From positions 868,001-932,000 of the forward strand of contig NZ_JACCCV010000002.1 of assembly GCF_013410115.1 (NCBI RefSeq): 64,000 nucleotides of DNA, in the 5' to 3' direction. The position numbers and the translations under genes are program-made. Below are positions 25,204 to 34,949 of this stretch, piece after piece (positions within the stretch are counted from its first letter, which is position 1; each line of letters starts with the position of its first letter). The notes beneath the pieces are model-generated. The model worked only from the letters and a program-made list of their open reading frames with translations, ran no database searches and was not told the origin of the DNA. Origin of the DNA: Tunturiibacter gelidiferens (lineage in GTDB: Bacteria; Acidobacteriota; Terriglobia; Terriglobales; Acidobacteriaceae).

Positions 25204-25950
25204 CTAGCGTTTATGCGCCACAACAAGCATGTTCTGAGAGAGAACAAACCGCGTGTCGCTCGTCTCAGCCGCAAGCAGCAACCGATACGGAAAAGTTCCA
25301 GCCTCCCACACCACCCGTCGCCCCAGACTCATGAATCCATGCGGAACCGGCTTATCCTCATAAGCCGCAACCTTCCAGAATCCGATCGTCGTCAATAGTT
25401 GGTTCGCAGAGGTAGGAGTGAAGCTCTGCTCATGGGTAAGGTCGCCGTAACGAACCCGCATTCCGAAGATGCCCTCCGCATTCGGAACATGGATAAGACA
25501 TTTGCCCCCCGGACGAAGCACCCGAAAGACCTCGTCGAGAACCACAAACGCTTCGTCCCGCGTCAGGTGCTCCACAATATCCCAAAGCAGAACGACTCCC
25601 ACCGACCCGCTCTCCGTGCCTTGCAGTGAGTCCAGAAGTTCGCCCTGGGATATGCCGTCGATTCCAAGCTTGTGGGCAAGAGCTACCTGCTCTCCCGAAA
25701 CATCGACGCCCGTGACCGAAGTAAACCCATTCAGTCGCAGAACGTGAACAAACGCCCCGTGCCCGCACCCCAGGTCAAGTATCGGCGTGTCTTTATCAAC
25801 CGCAAAGTGGCGACGAATGACCGGCTCGATATATCGCCTTCGATCCGCAAACATCGACTGGTTTTGTGAAGGATCAGCTTTTGCCTGCCCGCTCGTTACA
25901 TACGAGGAGTACAGACGGCTTCGCCACGAATCCTGGTTAACCACGAACAC
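25204..25950 (-). CDS. Class I SAM-dependent methyltransferase
   Basis: A 248-residue protein with the SAM-binding motif LDLGCGHGAFVHVL near residue 59, the acidic motif VTGVDVS, motif II-like GVVLLWDIVEHL and the motif III segment LRPGGKCLIHVPNAEG; this is the Methyltransf_11/23 layout. The late CHEQ-like segment LTHEQSFTPTSANQLL resembles enzymes that methylate sugars or small lipid-linked substrates. It starts with GTG; no ATG is available upstream in frame before a stop. It is monocistronic and divergent from the M28 peptidase. The substrate is unknown. Confidence 0.8.
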   Translation of the reverse strand: MFVVNQDSWRSRLYSSYVTSGQAKADPSQNQSMFADRRRYIEPVIRRHFAVDKDTPILDLGCGHGAFVHVLRLNGFTSVTGVDVSGEQVALAHKLGIDGISQGELLDSLQGTESGSVGVVLLWDIVEHLTRDEAFVVLDEVFRVLRPGGKCLIHVPNAEGIFGMRVRYGDLTHEQSFTPTSANQLLTTIGFWKVAAYEDKPVPHGFMSLGRRVVWEAGTFPYRLLLAAETSDTRFVLSQNMLVVAHKR

Positions 25951-26248
25951 CTCGGAGTCTAGACTTTCCGCAAGTTTACCATGGTCAGAGAGTTAGCCCA
26001 GTCGTCGTATCGGCCGCGAAGACCCTCTGCCCAGTGTTCCCTCGAGCGCTACTCTTCTGCTCGTCAGTCCCAGCCGCAGAACCACATCTCCGCTCTCTGA
26101 TGCGAAAAGCAGTGCGAGTGTCGTCAACTCCTCGTGTTAATTTTTAAACTTCGCGAAGCATCTCAAACCCAGACAGATGCCACCCCAGTCCACAACTCTT
26201 TTGCGATACCCTACCTCATAGTCCACAAACCACACCGAGGCCCACGAA
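25951..26248. other. Divergent intergenic region
   Basis: About 300 bp between the methyltransferase (minus) and the M28 peptidase (plus). It must hold promoters for both. I see no clear -35/-10 pair, repeat or RNA structure; only a short AT-rich stretch near 26135-26150. Confidence 0.4.
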
Positions 26249-28417
26249 TTGACCCGTCTCCGCACCGTAGCCTGCCTGCTTCCTCTCGCTGCCCTCACGC
26301 TCGCCCAGTCCCCTACCCCCCAGGTCTTCGGTTATCGCGACTTCTCGCAACAGGCAAAGTGGGACAAATCCTTCATGGCAGTTCCCGACGCTGCACTCGC
26401 CGGCCAGCACCTCAAAACCCTCACCTCCGCTCCCCACTGGGCCAGTTCGCCAGAGGACTACGCCACTGCCGTCTACGTCGCCGACAAGTTCAAAGCCGCC
26501 GGCCTCGAAACCCAGATCGTCCCCTACAAAGTCCTCCTCAACAAGCCCGTCAAAATCGCCATAGAAGCCTTCGATGCCGACGGCAAAAAAATAATGTCCG
26601 GCCCCACCCCCGAACATGTAGATCCCAACAAATTCGGTGGCGACCCCTTTCAGGACGACCCTCGCATACTCCCCGCCTTCAACGGCTCCTCTCCCTCCGG
26701 CGACGTCACCGCCGAGGTCATCTACGCCAACTACGGCACCCTCGCCGACTTCCAACAGCTCGCCAAACTAGGCGTTAGCGTCAAAGGCAAGATAGTCCTC
26801 GTCCGCTACGGCGAAAACTTCCGCGGCATCAAGACCTACATCGCCCAGCAGTACGGAGCCGTCGGCGTCCTCATCTACTCCGACCCCGCCGACGACGGCT
26901 TTTTCCGCGGCGACATGTACCCCCGCGGGCCCTATCGCCCCGAGACCGGCGTCCAGCGCGGCTCCATCCAGTTCCTCCCCATCTACCCCGGCGATCCCAC
27001 AACGCCAGGCGTTGCCTCCACCCTCGACCTACCCGACTCCAAACGAATCCCCGTCGACAAGCTCGAAAACAATCAACCCAGCATCCCCACCAATCCCCTC
27101 TCCTACCACGACGCCGCTCCCATCCTCAAAGCCCTCGGCGGAGCCGAATCCCCCCGCGACTGGCAAGGCGCACTCCCCTTCACCTATCACCTCGGAGCAG
27201 GCGGAACCCACGGCACTCCCCCAAAAATCACCGTCCACATGCACCTCGACCAGGACATCGCCCTCCGCACCATCTGGGATGTCGAAGGCAGGATCCCCGG
27301 CACCGACAACTCCGACGACTGGGTCGTAGCCGGCAACCACCGCGACGCCTGGGTCTACGGCGCGGTCGACCCCAACTCCGGCACCGCCGCCATGCTCGAA
27401 ACCGTCCACGGCCTCGGCGACCTCCTCAAACAAGGCTGGAAGCCCCAGCGCACCATCGTCATCTGCAGCTGGGACGCCGAAGAAGAGGGCCTCATCGGCT
27501 CAACCGAGTGGGCCGAACAGCACGAAAAAGTCCTCGCCCACGCCGTCGCCTACTTCAACACCGACGTAGGCGTCGCCGGCCCCAACTTCGATGCCGCCGC
27601 CGTACCCTCCCTCAAGCAGTTCGTCCGCGAAGTCACGAAAGAGGTCGCCAGCCCCAAAGGCGGCACAGTCTACGACCAGTGGAAGGCCGACCAGGCCGCA
27701 CCCCCTCCTACCCGTCGCACCCGCCGCCCCACCGAAGCGACCGACTCCGACGTCCACATCGGCACCCTCGGCTCCGGCTCCGACTACACCCCCTTCATCC
27801 AGCACCTCGGCGTTCCCTCCACCGACATCGGCTCCGAAGGTCCCTACGGCGTCTACCACTCCGTCTTCGACAACTACAACTGGTTCACCAAATTCGCCGA
27901 CCCCACCTTCGTCTACGAGCAGCAGCAGGCCCGCGTCTTCGGCCTCGAAATCCTCCACATGGCCGACGCCGACGTCCTACCCTACGACTATCAGCTCTAT
28001 GGCAAAGAGATCGTCGGTTACCTCGAAGCCGCGCAAAAACAAGCCACCACCAAAAACCTCACCCTCGACTTTGCTCCCGCCCTCGCCGCAGCCAATCGCT
28101 TCGCCGCCGCCGGCACCGCCATCCGCGCCACCCAGTCCACACCACCGGCGAACCCCACCACCCTCAACCAGTCCCTGCGCAACGCCGAAGGCGCTCTCCT
28201 CAACCCCGAGGGCCTGCCCAAGCGCTCCTGGTACAAACACACCATCTACGCCCCAGGCGAATTCACCGGCTACGCCGCCGTCGTCATCCCCGGAGTGAAC
28301 GAGGGCATCGACGCCCCCGACGCCCCCCGAGCACAATCCCAGTTAGCCGCCCTGACCGCAGCCCTCAACCGCTCCGCCACCATCTTGGAAAACGCAAACA
28401 AGGAGGCCGCCAAATAA
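26249..28417 (+). CDS. Secreted M28 zinc peptidase, glutamate carboxypeptidase II-like (with PA and dimerisation domains)
   Basis: A 722-residue exported metallopeptidase like human NAALADase/PSMA. A signal peptide (VACLLPLAALTLAQ) is followed by a peptidase-domain part, an inserted protease-associated domain (GKIVLVRYGENFRG to VGVLIYSDPADDGF), then the co-catalytic zinc site: AGNHRDAWVYGAVDPNSG (His, Asp), SWDAEEEGL (catalytic Glu plus zinc Glu), NTDVGVAG (Asp) and GVYHSVFDNY (His). A transferrin-receptor-like dimerisation domain ends the protein. It starts with TTG, which is the only start that keeps the signal peptide. It probably removes acidic residues from peptides outside the cytoplasm. 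Confidence 0.92.
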   Translation: MTRLRTVACLLPLAALTLAQSPTPQVFGYRDFSQQAKWDKSFMAVPDAALAGQHLKTLTSAPHWASSPEDYATAVYVADKFKAAGLETQIVPYKVLLNKPVKIAIEAFDADGKKIMSGPTPEHVDPNKFGGDPFQDDPRILPAFNGSSPSGDVTAEVIYANYGTLADFQQLAKLGVSVKGKIVLVRYGENFRGIKTYIAQQYGAVGVLIYSDPADDGFFRGDMYPRGPYRPETGVQRGSIQFLPIYPGDPTTPGVASTLDLPDSKRIPVDKLENNQPSIPTNPLSYHDAAPILKALGGAESPRDWQGALPFTYHLGAGGTHGTPPKITVHMHLDQDIALRTIWDVEGRIPGTDNSDDWVVAGNHRDAWVYGAVDPNSGTAAMLETVHGLGDLLKQGWKPQRTIVICSWDAEEEGLIGSTEWAEQHEKVLAHAVAYFNTDVGVAGPNFDAAAVPSLKQFVREVTKEVASPKGGTVYDQWKADQAAPPPTRRTRRPTEATDSDVHIGTLGSGSDYTPFIQHLGVPSTDIGSEGPYGVYHSVFDNYNWFTKFADPTFVYEQQQARVFGLEILHMADADVLPYDYQLYGKEIVGYLEAAQKQATTKNLTLDFAPALAAANRFAAAGTAIRATQSTPPANPTTLNQSLRNAEGALLNPEGLPKRSWYKHTIYAPGEFTGYAAVVIPGVNEGIDAPDAPRAQSQLAALTAALNRSATILENANKEAAK

Positions 28418-28454
28418 CCATCAACCCACCACAAACCACCATCCTCAACACCAC

Positions 28455-28484
28455 AGTCAGCCACCACCAGAAAGCTGGCTGACT
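28455..28484 (+). terminator. Hairpin after the M28 peptidase
   Basis: AGTCAGCCA pairs perfectly with TGGCTGACT around a 12-base loop, 38 bp after the stop. It is followed by TTAGATTCC, only weakly T-rich. Confidence 0.5.
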
Positions 28485-28491
28485 TTAGATT

Positions 28492-28576
28492 CCGACCAAC
28501 GGGAGGACCACCCGAAGGAGTACACGCGTCACAAAGTGACCGCCCTCCGCGCAGGAGGCCCGTCCGGCAGGACAGC
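28492..28576 (+). repeat. Dispersed structured repeat, copy 1 (three hairpins)
   Basis: CCGACCAACGGGAGG (28492-28506) is followed, after a short spacer, by three adjacent hairpins: GTCAC-AAA-GTGAC (28528-28540), a CCTCC/GGAGG stem with loop GCGCA (28544-28558) and GTCC-GGCA-GGAC (28562-28573). The same parts recur at 40381-40433 (inverted) and 40533-40580 with changed but still paired stems. It is non-coding and intergenic. Confidence 0.8.
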
Positions 28577-28706
28577 AGCGCCAAAGAAAAAGAAGACCAT
28601 CCCCCAAAAGATGTATCTTTCATTGCCGAAGTGGGATATCCCCACTTAGTCACCTGCAGCATGATTACTCTCAAGACGGTCAAAGCCGCCCAAAGGAGAC
28701 TCCCCA

Positions 28707-28808
28707 ATGGTCCATGATCTCGTTTTAGCTTTGGTATTTCTCGCAATGATTATTGCTCCTGCACTTCTTGCCATGCGATCTGACAAACAGGAGAAAGATA
28801 TTCTCTAG
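28707..28808 (+). CDS. 33-residue single-helix membrane peptide
   Basis: The frame encodes MVHDLVLALVFLAMIIAPAL followed by a short basic/acidic tail (AMRSDKQEKDIL). AAGGAG sits about 9 bp before the ATG, which is a textbook ribosome site. Nearly the whole peptide is one transmembrane helix with a charged cytoplasmic tail. It is too short for ordinary gene callers. No family is known to me; a regulator or stabiliser of a membrane complex is possible. Confidence 0.65.
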   Translation: MVHDLVLALVFLAMIIAPALLAMRSDKQEKDIL

Positions 28809-28887
28809 ATTCACCCCTGTGCTGCCGCCCCACGGAGTAAGTTGTTGCCAGCCCACACCAAACCGCATCCTCCATCGCATCGCGGGC

Positions 28888-29049
28888 ATGGCTTTCAACT
28901 TCAGCGCTGACCAATTCGAGCCGTCCTTCGAACCCAGCTCTGAGCTACCCCGTGCCGCCCCGCAGCCCAGTCCGATTCGCCCCCGACGCAACAAACTCGC
29001 AGCCACCGCTACGAGCCAACCTAAACCAAACTCCTCCCCAAAAAGATAA
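28888..29049 (+). CDS. Possible 53-residue protein, proline-rich and basic
   Basis: A short frame (MAFNFSADQFEPSFEPSSEL, then a Pro/Arg/Lys-rich tail) ends exactly where a terminator begins, which is the main argument that it is expressed. No convincing ribosome site precedes the ATG, and the composition is low complexity. It may be only the 3' part of the transcript of the 33-residue peptide. Confidence 0.3.
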   Translation: MAFNFSADQFEPSFEPSSELPRAAPQPSPIRPRRNKLAATATSQPKPNSSPKR

Positions 29050-29086
29050 AGGCCGCCTCCCAAACCAGGGCCGCGGCCTTTCTCTA
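29048..29086 (+). terminator. Terminator between small-ORF transcript and thiC
   Basis: AAAGGCCGC (29048-29056) pairs with GCGGCCTTT (29073-29081) around a 16-base loop, followed by TCTCTAT. On the minus strand the stem is followed by TATCTTTTT, so it may stop transcripts from both sides. Confidence 0.7.
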
Positions 29087-29130
29087 TAAAACCACTGCCA
29101 CTCCAACGAAGCCACCCCTCCAATACGGTC

Positions 29131-29220
29131 GTCATCCTGAGCGAAGCGAAGGATCCCCGTATTTAGCTTTTGTCTTTCGCAGTTGCCTTTGCAGTCATCC
29201 TGAACGGAGTGAAGGATCCC
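29131..29220 (+). repeat. Pair of 27-bp imperfect repeats of the GTCATCCTGA..GGATCCC type
   Basis: Two copies, at 29131-29157 and 29194-29220. Both start GTCATCCTGA and end GAAGGATCCC; the middle reads GCGAAGC in the first copy and ACGGAGT in the second. Each copy is a partial inverted repeat (ATCCT/AGGAT). They lie in the intergenic DNA downstream of thiC. Confidence 0.75.
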
Positions 29221-29271
29221 GACACCTTCCACCTACCCATACCGTTCGAACCCTCCCGGCAACCCGAAAGA

Positions 29272-30792
<1,521 letters not shown>

Positions 30793-30802
30793 TTATCGAG
30801 TA

Positions 30803-30808
30803 AGTATA
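30803..30808 (-). promoter_or_regulatory. Candidate -10 element of thiC
   Basis: On the minus strand TATACT lies 34 bp before the thiC ATG. The -35 region (about CGTCAG) is poor. If this is the promoter, the leader is under 35 bases, too short for a riboswitch. Confidence 0.3.
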
Positions 30809-31015
30809 CGATGCACGCACCTCCACTGACGCTTCCCGCAATGTTTGCAGGGTCCGCTTCCGACTAGCCACGATCCATCCTCAACTCTGTGGAACCGTTT
30901 TCGGACCGTTGCAGCCGCAATAAGCGTAGGGACCCGTAATGATAGTGCCTTTTTTGCACCTCGTTGCTCTGCTCAAGTAGACTGCGCAGCAAGTTCGGCT
31001 GGGAGGCGCATTTCC

Positions 31016-31975
31016 ATGATGAAATCCTGGCTCGTTTGCTTTGTATTCACGGTAACTGTGCTCACAACTCTGGCGACTCAGAATCAACCGACCGCGGAAA
31101 AGAACAGCCAAGTCGTCCTGAAATATCTGGGAACGGCAGGATGGGAGATCAGCGATGGAACCATGACGATTCTGATCGATCCATATCTGTCGAGAATCAA
31201 CGGACCTCCACCACCCGGAGGTCACCCCATGCCAGGAGATGTCCGCCGGGCGTTTCGGTGGGACGACGTCGCAACGCCGGACATAGCAACAATCGATTCG
31301 CACATTCAACGAGCAGACTTCGTCCTCGTCACTCACACTCATTACGACCACATTCTGGATGTTCCCCACATCGCCCTCAAAACTGGCGCCGCAGTAATCG
31401 GCACCGAGAGCACCGAAAATGTCATGCGGGCCTACGGCGTGCCTGAAGAAAAGCTGATCACTGTACGTGGCGGAGAAGACTACCAATTCGGCTCTTTTTC
31501 CCTCAAAGTCATTCCCAGTATTCATAGCCCTCTGGACCACAAGCGCTACTTTAGTTCCGCGACTGCCCCGGCTGGAATGAAAGCACCGTTGACCTTGGAA
31601 CAGATTCACCCAGAGGGAGGCACTCTCGCCTACCTGATCCGTTTCCACGGTCATCAGATTCTCGCGTTTGGCGGGATGAACTACATCGAACGCGAAATAG
31701 CCGGACTGGAGCCGGACGTCGCGTTGATTGGAGCCGGTGTTTCTCGAAAGGAGATCTACGACTATAGCGGCCGCCTTATGCGCGACCTCCATTATCCAGC
31801 CATAGTTCTCCCGACTCATTGGGACAACTTTCTGGCGCCGTATAGCGCCTCGCAGCAGCCTGCTCTAGAGGCCCTACAATCCTTCGTACAGGAGATTGTG
31901 GCTGCTTCTCCGAAAACAAAGGTGATTGTGCCAAAGTATTTCGAAGCGATTCCTCTCGAAACTGTTGCAAAGTGA
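31016..31975 (+). CDS. Exported metallo-beta-lactamase-fold hydrolase (UlaG-like)
   Basis: A 319-residue protein with an N-terminal signal peptide (WLVCFVFTVTVLTTLATQ) and the metal-binding motif HTHYDH near residue 107. The opening strand VVLKYLGTAGWEI with ILIDPYLSR and the late ILAFGGMNYIE and PTHWDNFL supply the remaining ligands; the order resembles the UlaG/L-ascorbate-6-phosphate lactonase branch rather than beta-lactamases. GGGAGG precedes the ATG at 31016. The substrate is unknown. It is monocistronic and divergent from thiC. Confidence 0.82.
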   Translation: MMKSWLVCFVFTVTVLTTLATQNQPTAEKNSQVVLKYLGTAGWEISDGTMTILIDPYLSRINGPPPPGGHPMPGDVRRAFRWDDVATPDIATIDSHIQRADFVLVTHTHYDHILDVPHIALKTGAAVIGTESTENVMRAYGVPEEKLITVRGGEDYQFGSFSLKVIPSIHSPLDHKRYFSSATAPAGMKAPLTLEQIHPEGGTLAYLIRFHGHQILAFGGMNYIEREIAGLEPDVALIGAGVSRKEIYDYSGRLMRDLHYPAIVLPTHWDNFLAPYSASQQPALEALQSFVQEIVAASPKTKVIVPKYFEAIPLETVAK

Positions 31976-32307
31976 ATCTCTGATGGGCTCGTTGTTGCAA
32001 GTGTACGAATAGTCGGGACACCCGACATGTGGCCGATCGACTCTGCCCCAATCACGGTCTAATAGAAACTGACCACTCCATAATTTGCGCCGCGCTCCAC
32101 ACCTCCCCACCCAGCAGGAATAAGCCGAATTCCACAGCCAACCCTCTCCAAAACCTCGCATCCAACCCAGCAGATCGCCAGAACGACCGTGAGCACCCCG
32201 GCTTGAACGTTCGCCGCTCTCACCCACACATCATCACGCAACACCACAAGACGCCTTCGCGCGCCAGCGAGACATCTCGCGATCTTTCCAAAAAAGGAGC
32301 ATCACCC
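31976..32307. other. Intergenic region before the DUF892 gene
   Basis: About 330 bp with no protein-like frame or strong hairpin. It should contain the promoter of the DUF892 gene, whose AAAAGGAGC ribosome site lies at its right end; I cannot identify the promoter. Confidence 0.4.
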
Positions 32308-32841
32308 ATGAAACTATTCTCAGAAAACATCGAAGACCTCCGCACCCTCTACATCGCCAACCTCAAAAAGGCGCTCGACATGGAGCAGAAGATCACCAAG
32401 GCCCTCCCCACCATGATCGAGAAGTCCACCGACCCGCAGCTGGCCAGCGCATTCCGCAACCACCTCACCGAAACCCAGGGCCACGTAGCCAAGGTCGAAA
32501 GCATCCTTCGCGACGCCACCAACGGCAACGCCGACACCTCCACATGCAAAGCCATCTCTGCCCTCGTCACCGAAGCCGAAGACAACATCAAGGACGCAGC
32601 CGACCCCAGCATCCGCGACATCACCCTCATCGCCTCCGCCCAGCAGGTCGAACATCACGAGATCGCCGTCTACGGCACCCTCCGCACCTGGGCCGAACTT
32701 CTCGGCGACGACGACGCAGCCGACCTCCTCGACAGCATCCTCGACGAAGAGAAGAACGCCGACGAGCTCCTCTCCACCATCTCCGACAGCGTCAACACCA
32801 CCGCCGCCGAAACCAAAACCACAACCACCACCAGCGTCTAA
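32308..32841 (+). CDS. DUF892 ferritin-like protein (YciE/YciF family)
   Basis: A 177-residue four-helix-bundle protein of the stress-linked YciE/YciF family. It opens with the family signature (MKLFSENIEDLRTLYIANLKKAL) and has helices with conserved His/Glu residues (RNHLTETQGHVAKVE, ASAQQVEHHEIAVYGTL, ILDEEKNADELL) that can bind a di-metal centre. A Thr-rich tail ends the protein. I start at the ATG at 32308 because AAAAGGAGC lies just before it. In other bacteria the family is induced by general or osmotic stress. A strong terminator follows. Confidence 0.9.
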   Translation: MKLFSENIEDLRTLYIANLKKALDMEQKITKALPTMIEKSTDPQLASAFRNHLTETQGHVAKVESILRDATNGNADTSTCKAISALVTEAEDNIKDAADPSIRDITLIASAQQVEHHEIAVYGTLRTWAELLGDDDAADLLDSILDEEKNADELLSTISDSVNTTAAETKTTTTTSV

Positions 32842-32852
32842 GCGCTTTCTAA

Positions 32853-32889
32853 AACGAAGCGGAGGTCCCAAAAAGATCTCCGCTTCGTT
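32853..32889 (+). terminator. Bidirectional stem-loop between DUF892 and GNAT genes
   Basis: AACGAAGCGGAG (32853-32864) pairs perfectly with CTCCGCTTCGTT (32878-32889) around a 13-base loop. It lies between two convergent genes, 11 bp after one stop and 13 bp from the other, so it can end both. Confidence 0.8.
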
Positions 32890-32902
32890 CGTCTCAATCC
32901 CC

Positions 32903-33436
32903 TCAAATCAGATCGAGCTCCCAGGTCTGTCCTACAAGATCTTTGCCAAAGCTGTGGTGCGGCTCCTCTTTCACCAGTCTGAACCCAGCTCTCTCATAGA
33001 TTCGATGCGCGCCGGTAAGAATGCTCTGCGTCCACAAAACCACTCTCTTATACCCCGCACCCCGCGCAAAACGAACGCACTCACTCACCAGTGCATCTCC
33101 CAGCCCCATGCCTCGCGCACTTGGCTCAACAAACAGCAATCGCAGCTTCGCCGTCTCGGCTTCCGTCGGATGCTTCACCAGAAACACATGTCCCACACTC
33201 TTGCCATCCACCTCAGCAATCCAGCAGCGCTCTCGCTCAGCGTCGAAGTTCATGAGGAACTCACTCACGATCCGCGCCACCAACGCCTCAAACGTCTCAT
33301 CCCATCCGTACTGCTCCGCATATCCGAGACCTTCTCGATAGACAATCCACCCCATGTCTCCCACTCGATGCGGACGCAGGCTGTATGCCATCCGACCTCG
33401 ATCACTCTTCCCTGTAACTCCTCCAGCGATTTCCAT
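32903..33436 (-). CDS. GNAT-family N-acetyltransferase
   Basis: A 177-residue acetyl-CoA-dependent transferase. The acetyl-CoA pyrophosphate loop is visible as [15 protein letters not shown] (R/Q-x-x-G-x-G/A form), with the later beta-bulge strand [22 protein letters not shown]. The opening segment [27 protein letters not shown] matches the acetyltransferase half of MarR-GNAT fusion proteins, here without the MarR domain. The first ATG (33436) is used; a second in-frame ATG at 33391 just before that segment is possible. The substrate is unknown. Confidence 0.85.
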   Translation of the reverse strand: MEIAGGVTGKSDRGRMAYSLRPHRVGDMGWIVYREGLGYAEQYGWDETFEALVARIVSEFLMNFDAERERCWIAEVDGKSVGHVFLVKHPTEAETAKLRLLFVEPSARGMGLGDALVSECVRFARGAGYKRVVLWTQSILTGAHRIYERAGFRLVKEEPHHSFGKDLVGQTWELDLI

Positions 33437-33695
33437 ACATTAACTCTACTTTTCACTCCCAACATGCGAAAGGGCCGCCTCATCCACCTCCGGCAAAGAG
33501 GCCAGCCGCCTGCCCAGATCGCGCTTCAACCTGTCCAGAAACTTTACTGATCGTCATCTCGACCGGAGCCGTGCAGTCTTATCGCACGGCGCAGTGGATT
33601 GCGGCCACATCTCTCAGTTGCAGCGAACCGATGCATGCTGCGGTATCCGTCAAGACCCGCATTTCGTCTTTGCAGTTGCTTGTTTTCACTTGGGA
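33437..33695. other. Intergenic region with coding-like minus-strand remnant
   Basis: About 260 bp between two minus-strand genes. From about 33545 down to the stop at 33446 the minus strand reads a plausible peptide (KFLDRLKRDLGRRLASLPEV and on), but no start codon precedes it in frame; removing one A from the AAA at its beginning would join it to an ATG. I leave it unannotated as a gene. Confidence 0.3.
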
Positions 33696-34949
33696 CTAAG
33701 GCTTCAGCGTGTCGTTCTGCGCAAAACCCTTCTCAAGCTCGCGCCGTATTTCGGGAGTGTCTTCGAGCACACCGCATCGTTCGAGTTTGATTGGTGAGTC
33801 TTTTGTTACGATATCGTGCCTTTCGTCATTCCCAACGGGAAACACGATGAACCGTTTTCCAGAAACCAGTTCTCCGTCTTTCTCAGGCGGGATGGATCCG
33901 TTGCCGTAGTGGTACGTCCTTACGATAGCGCCGGGCAGCCAGGGAGCAGGCTCTTTGAGAGAGGTGACGACTCGCACTTTTGCCATTCCGGGATCGTACT
34001 TCTGATCATCTGCAGTCGTCGGGAGGACTTCGACGGCTAAAGTATAGCGGACGTCACGCGCATGCGCCCATACGGGAATGTTGCTGCAAGGGGGAGGGAT
34101 TGGCATCTTTGCATAGCTGGATTCGGGTCTTGGAGGTGGTATCGGCACAGTGGGGCTGGATTGGTATTCGTCGTAGAGGTGCCACTCTTTGGATGCAGGC
34201 AATAGATCTTCAATGTGTGCACACGCGATCAACTGAGTAAAGCAGGAGAAGTTGTATGACGTCAGACGCTCGATCTCGGCCGGTGGCGTATGGGTGGAAT
34301 AGTAGGCAACCACCATTTGGCAGAGAATCTCGCAACCACTCGGCCTCCACACTTTGTAGTACGGGTGTATGGCGAGTTCATCCTCAGAGCCCAGATAACT
34401 GGAACTGAACGGGTCTTCTATTGTCCGATGAAGTCGCTGGCGACTCGCGGCACTGATAGAGAGACTCCAGGGCCAATCGTTTTCCCTTCGCATCCTCCTG
34501 GTGGGGACGTCGACGCCGATCCCGCTGCCTGTTCTCCAGATGCTCCCATCATGAACTGTGAAGGAAGCATAAAACACTACGTCGCGCCCGCCGAGCCATT
34601 GGTAGAGATTGAGTCGATCGTGCGCGGAAAACCATTCTACCCAAGCGCGACGGGGGGCATGGGGGTTTTGATATCTGATGGTGCCCATGCCGATTGCGTA
34701 TTGGCAACTTGCAGCCGTGCAACTGCCGTCGTAGTGGCCCCACGCTCCCCAGCGATTCATAAGGCGTTGGGCATCGGCCCACGTGCTCTGATAGAGGCGA
34801 ATCTGGTGCATATCTGCGGACAGCCGCTCGGCTCGCCAGCGCGATATTATCAGCTGAATCTGCACTGCCAGAAAAGCGAGCAGCACCAGAGACACAACCA
34901 CCCAACCTGCAAAGCGGACCAAGCGCACAGCCCACATTCTAAAAGCCAT
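33696..34949 (-). CDS. Membrane-anchored protein of unknown function
   Basis: A 417-residue protein with one N-terminal transmembrane helix (FAGWVVVSLVLLAFLAVQIQLI), so the rest is probably periplasmic. The body has several cysteines (CTAASC, CEILC, CFTQLIAC) that could form disulfides, aromatic-rich beta segments, and two short proline-rich stretches (VPIPPPRPES, MPIPPPCS). No family is recognised. Its codon choice looks less GC-biased than the ccm genes beside it, which could mean recent acquisition. It stands alone between long non-coding stretches. Confidence 0.65.
   Translation of the reverse strand: MAFRMWAVRLVRFAGWVVVSLVLLAFLAVQIQLIISRWRAERLSADMHQIRLYQSTWADAQRLMNRWGAWGHYDGSCTAASCQYAIGMGTIRYQNPHAPRRAWVEWFSAHDRLNLYQWLGGRDVVFYASFTVHDGSIWRTGSGIGVDVPTRRMRRENDWPWSLSISAASRQRLHRTIEDPFSSSYLGSEDELAIHPYYKVWRPSGCEILCQMVVAYYSTHTPPAEIERLTSYNFSCFTQLIACAHIEDLLPASKEWHLYDEYQSSPTVPIPPPRPESSYAKMPIPPPCSNIPVWAHARDVRYTLAVEVLPTTADDQKYDPGMAKVRVVTSLKEPAPWLPGAIVRTYHYGNGSIPPEKDGELVSGKRFIVFPVGNDERHDIVTKDSPIKLERCGVLEDTPEIRRELEKGFAQNDTLKP

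Noticed and set aside
30881-31819. 312-codon minus-strand frame opposite the metallo-beta-lactamase-fold gene
   Set aside because: No domain pattern; the plus-strand frame has the HTHYDH metal site and a signal peptide.
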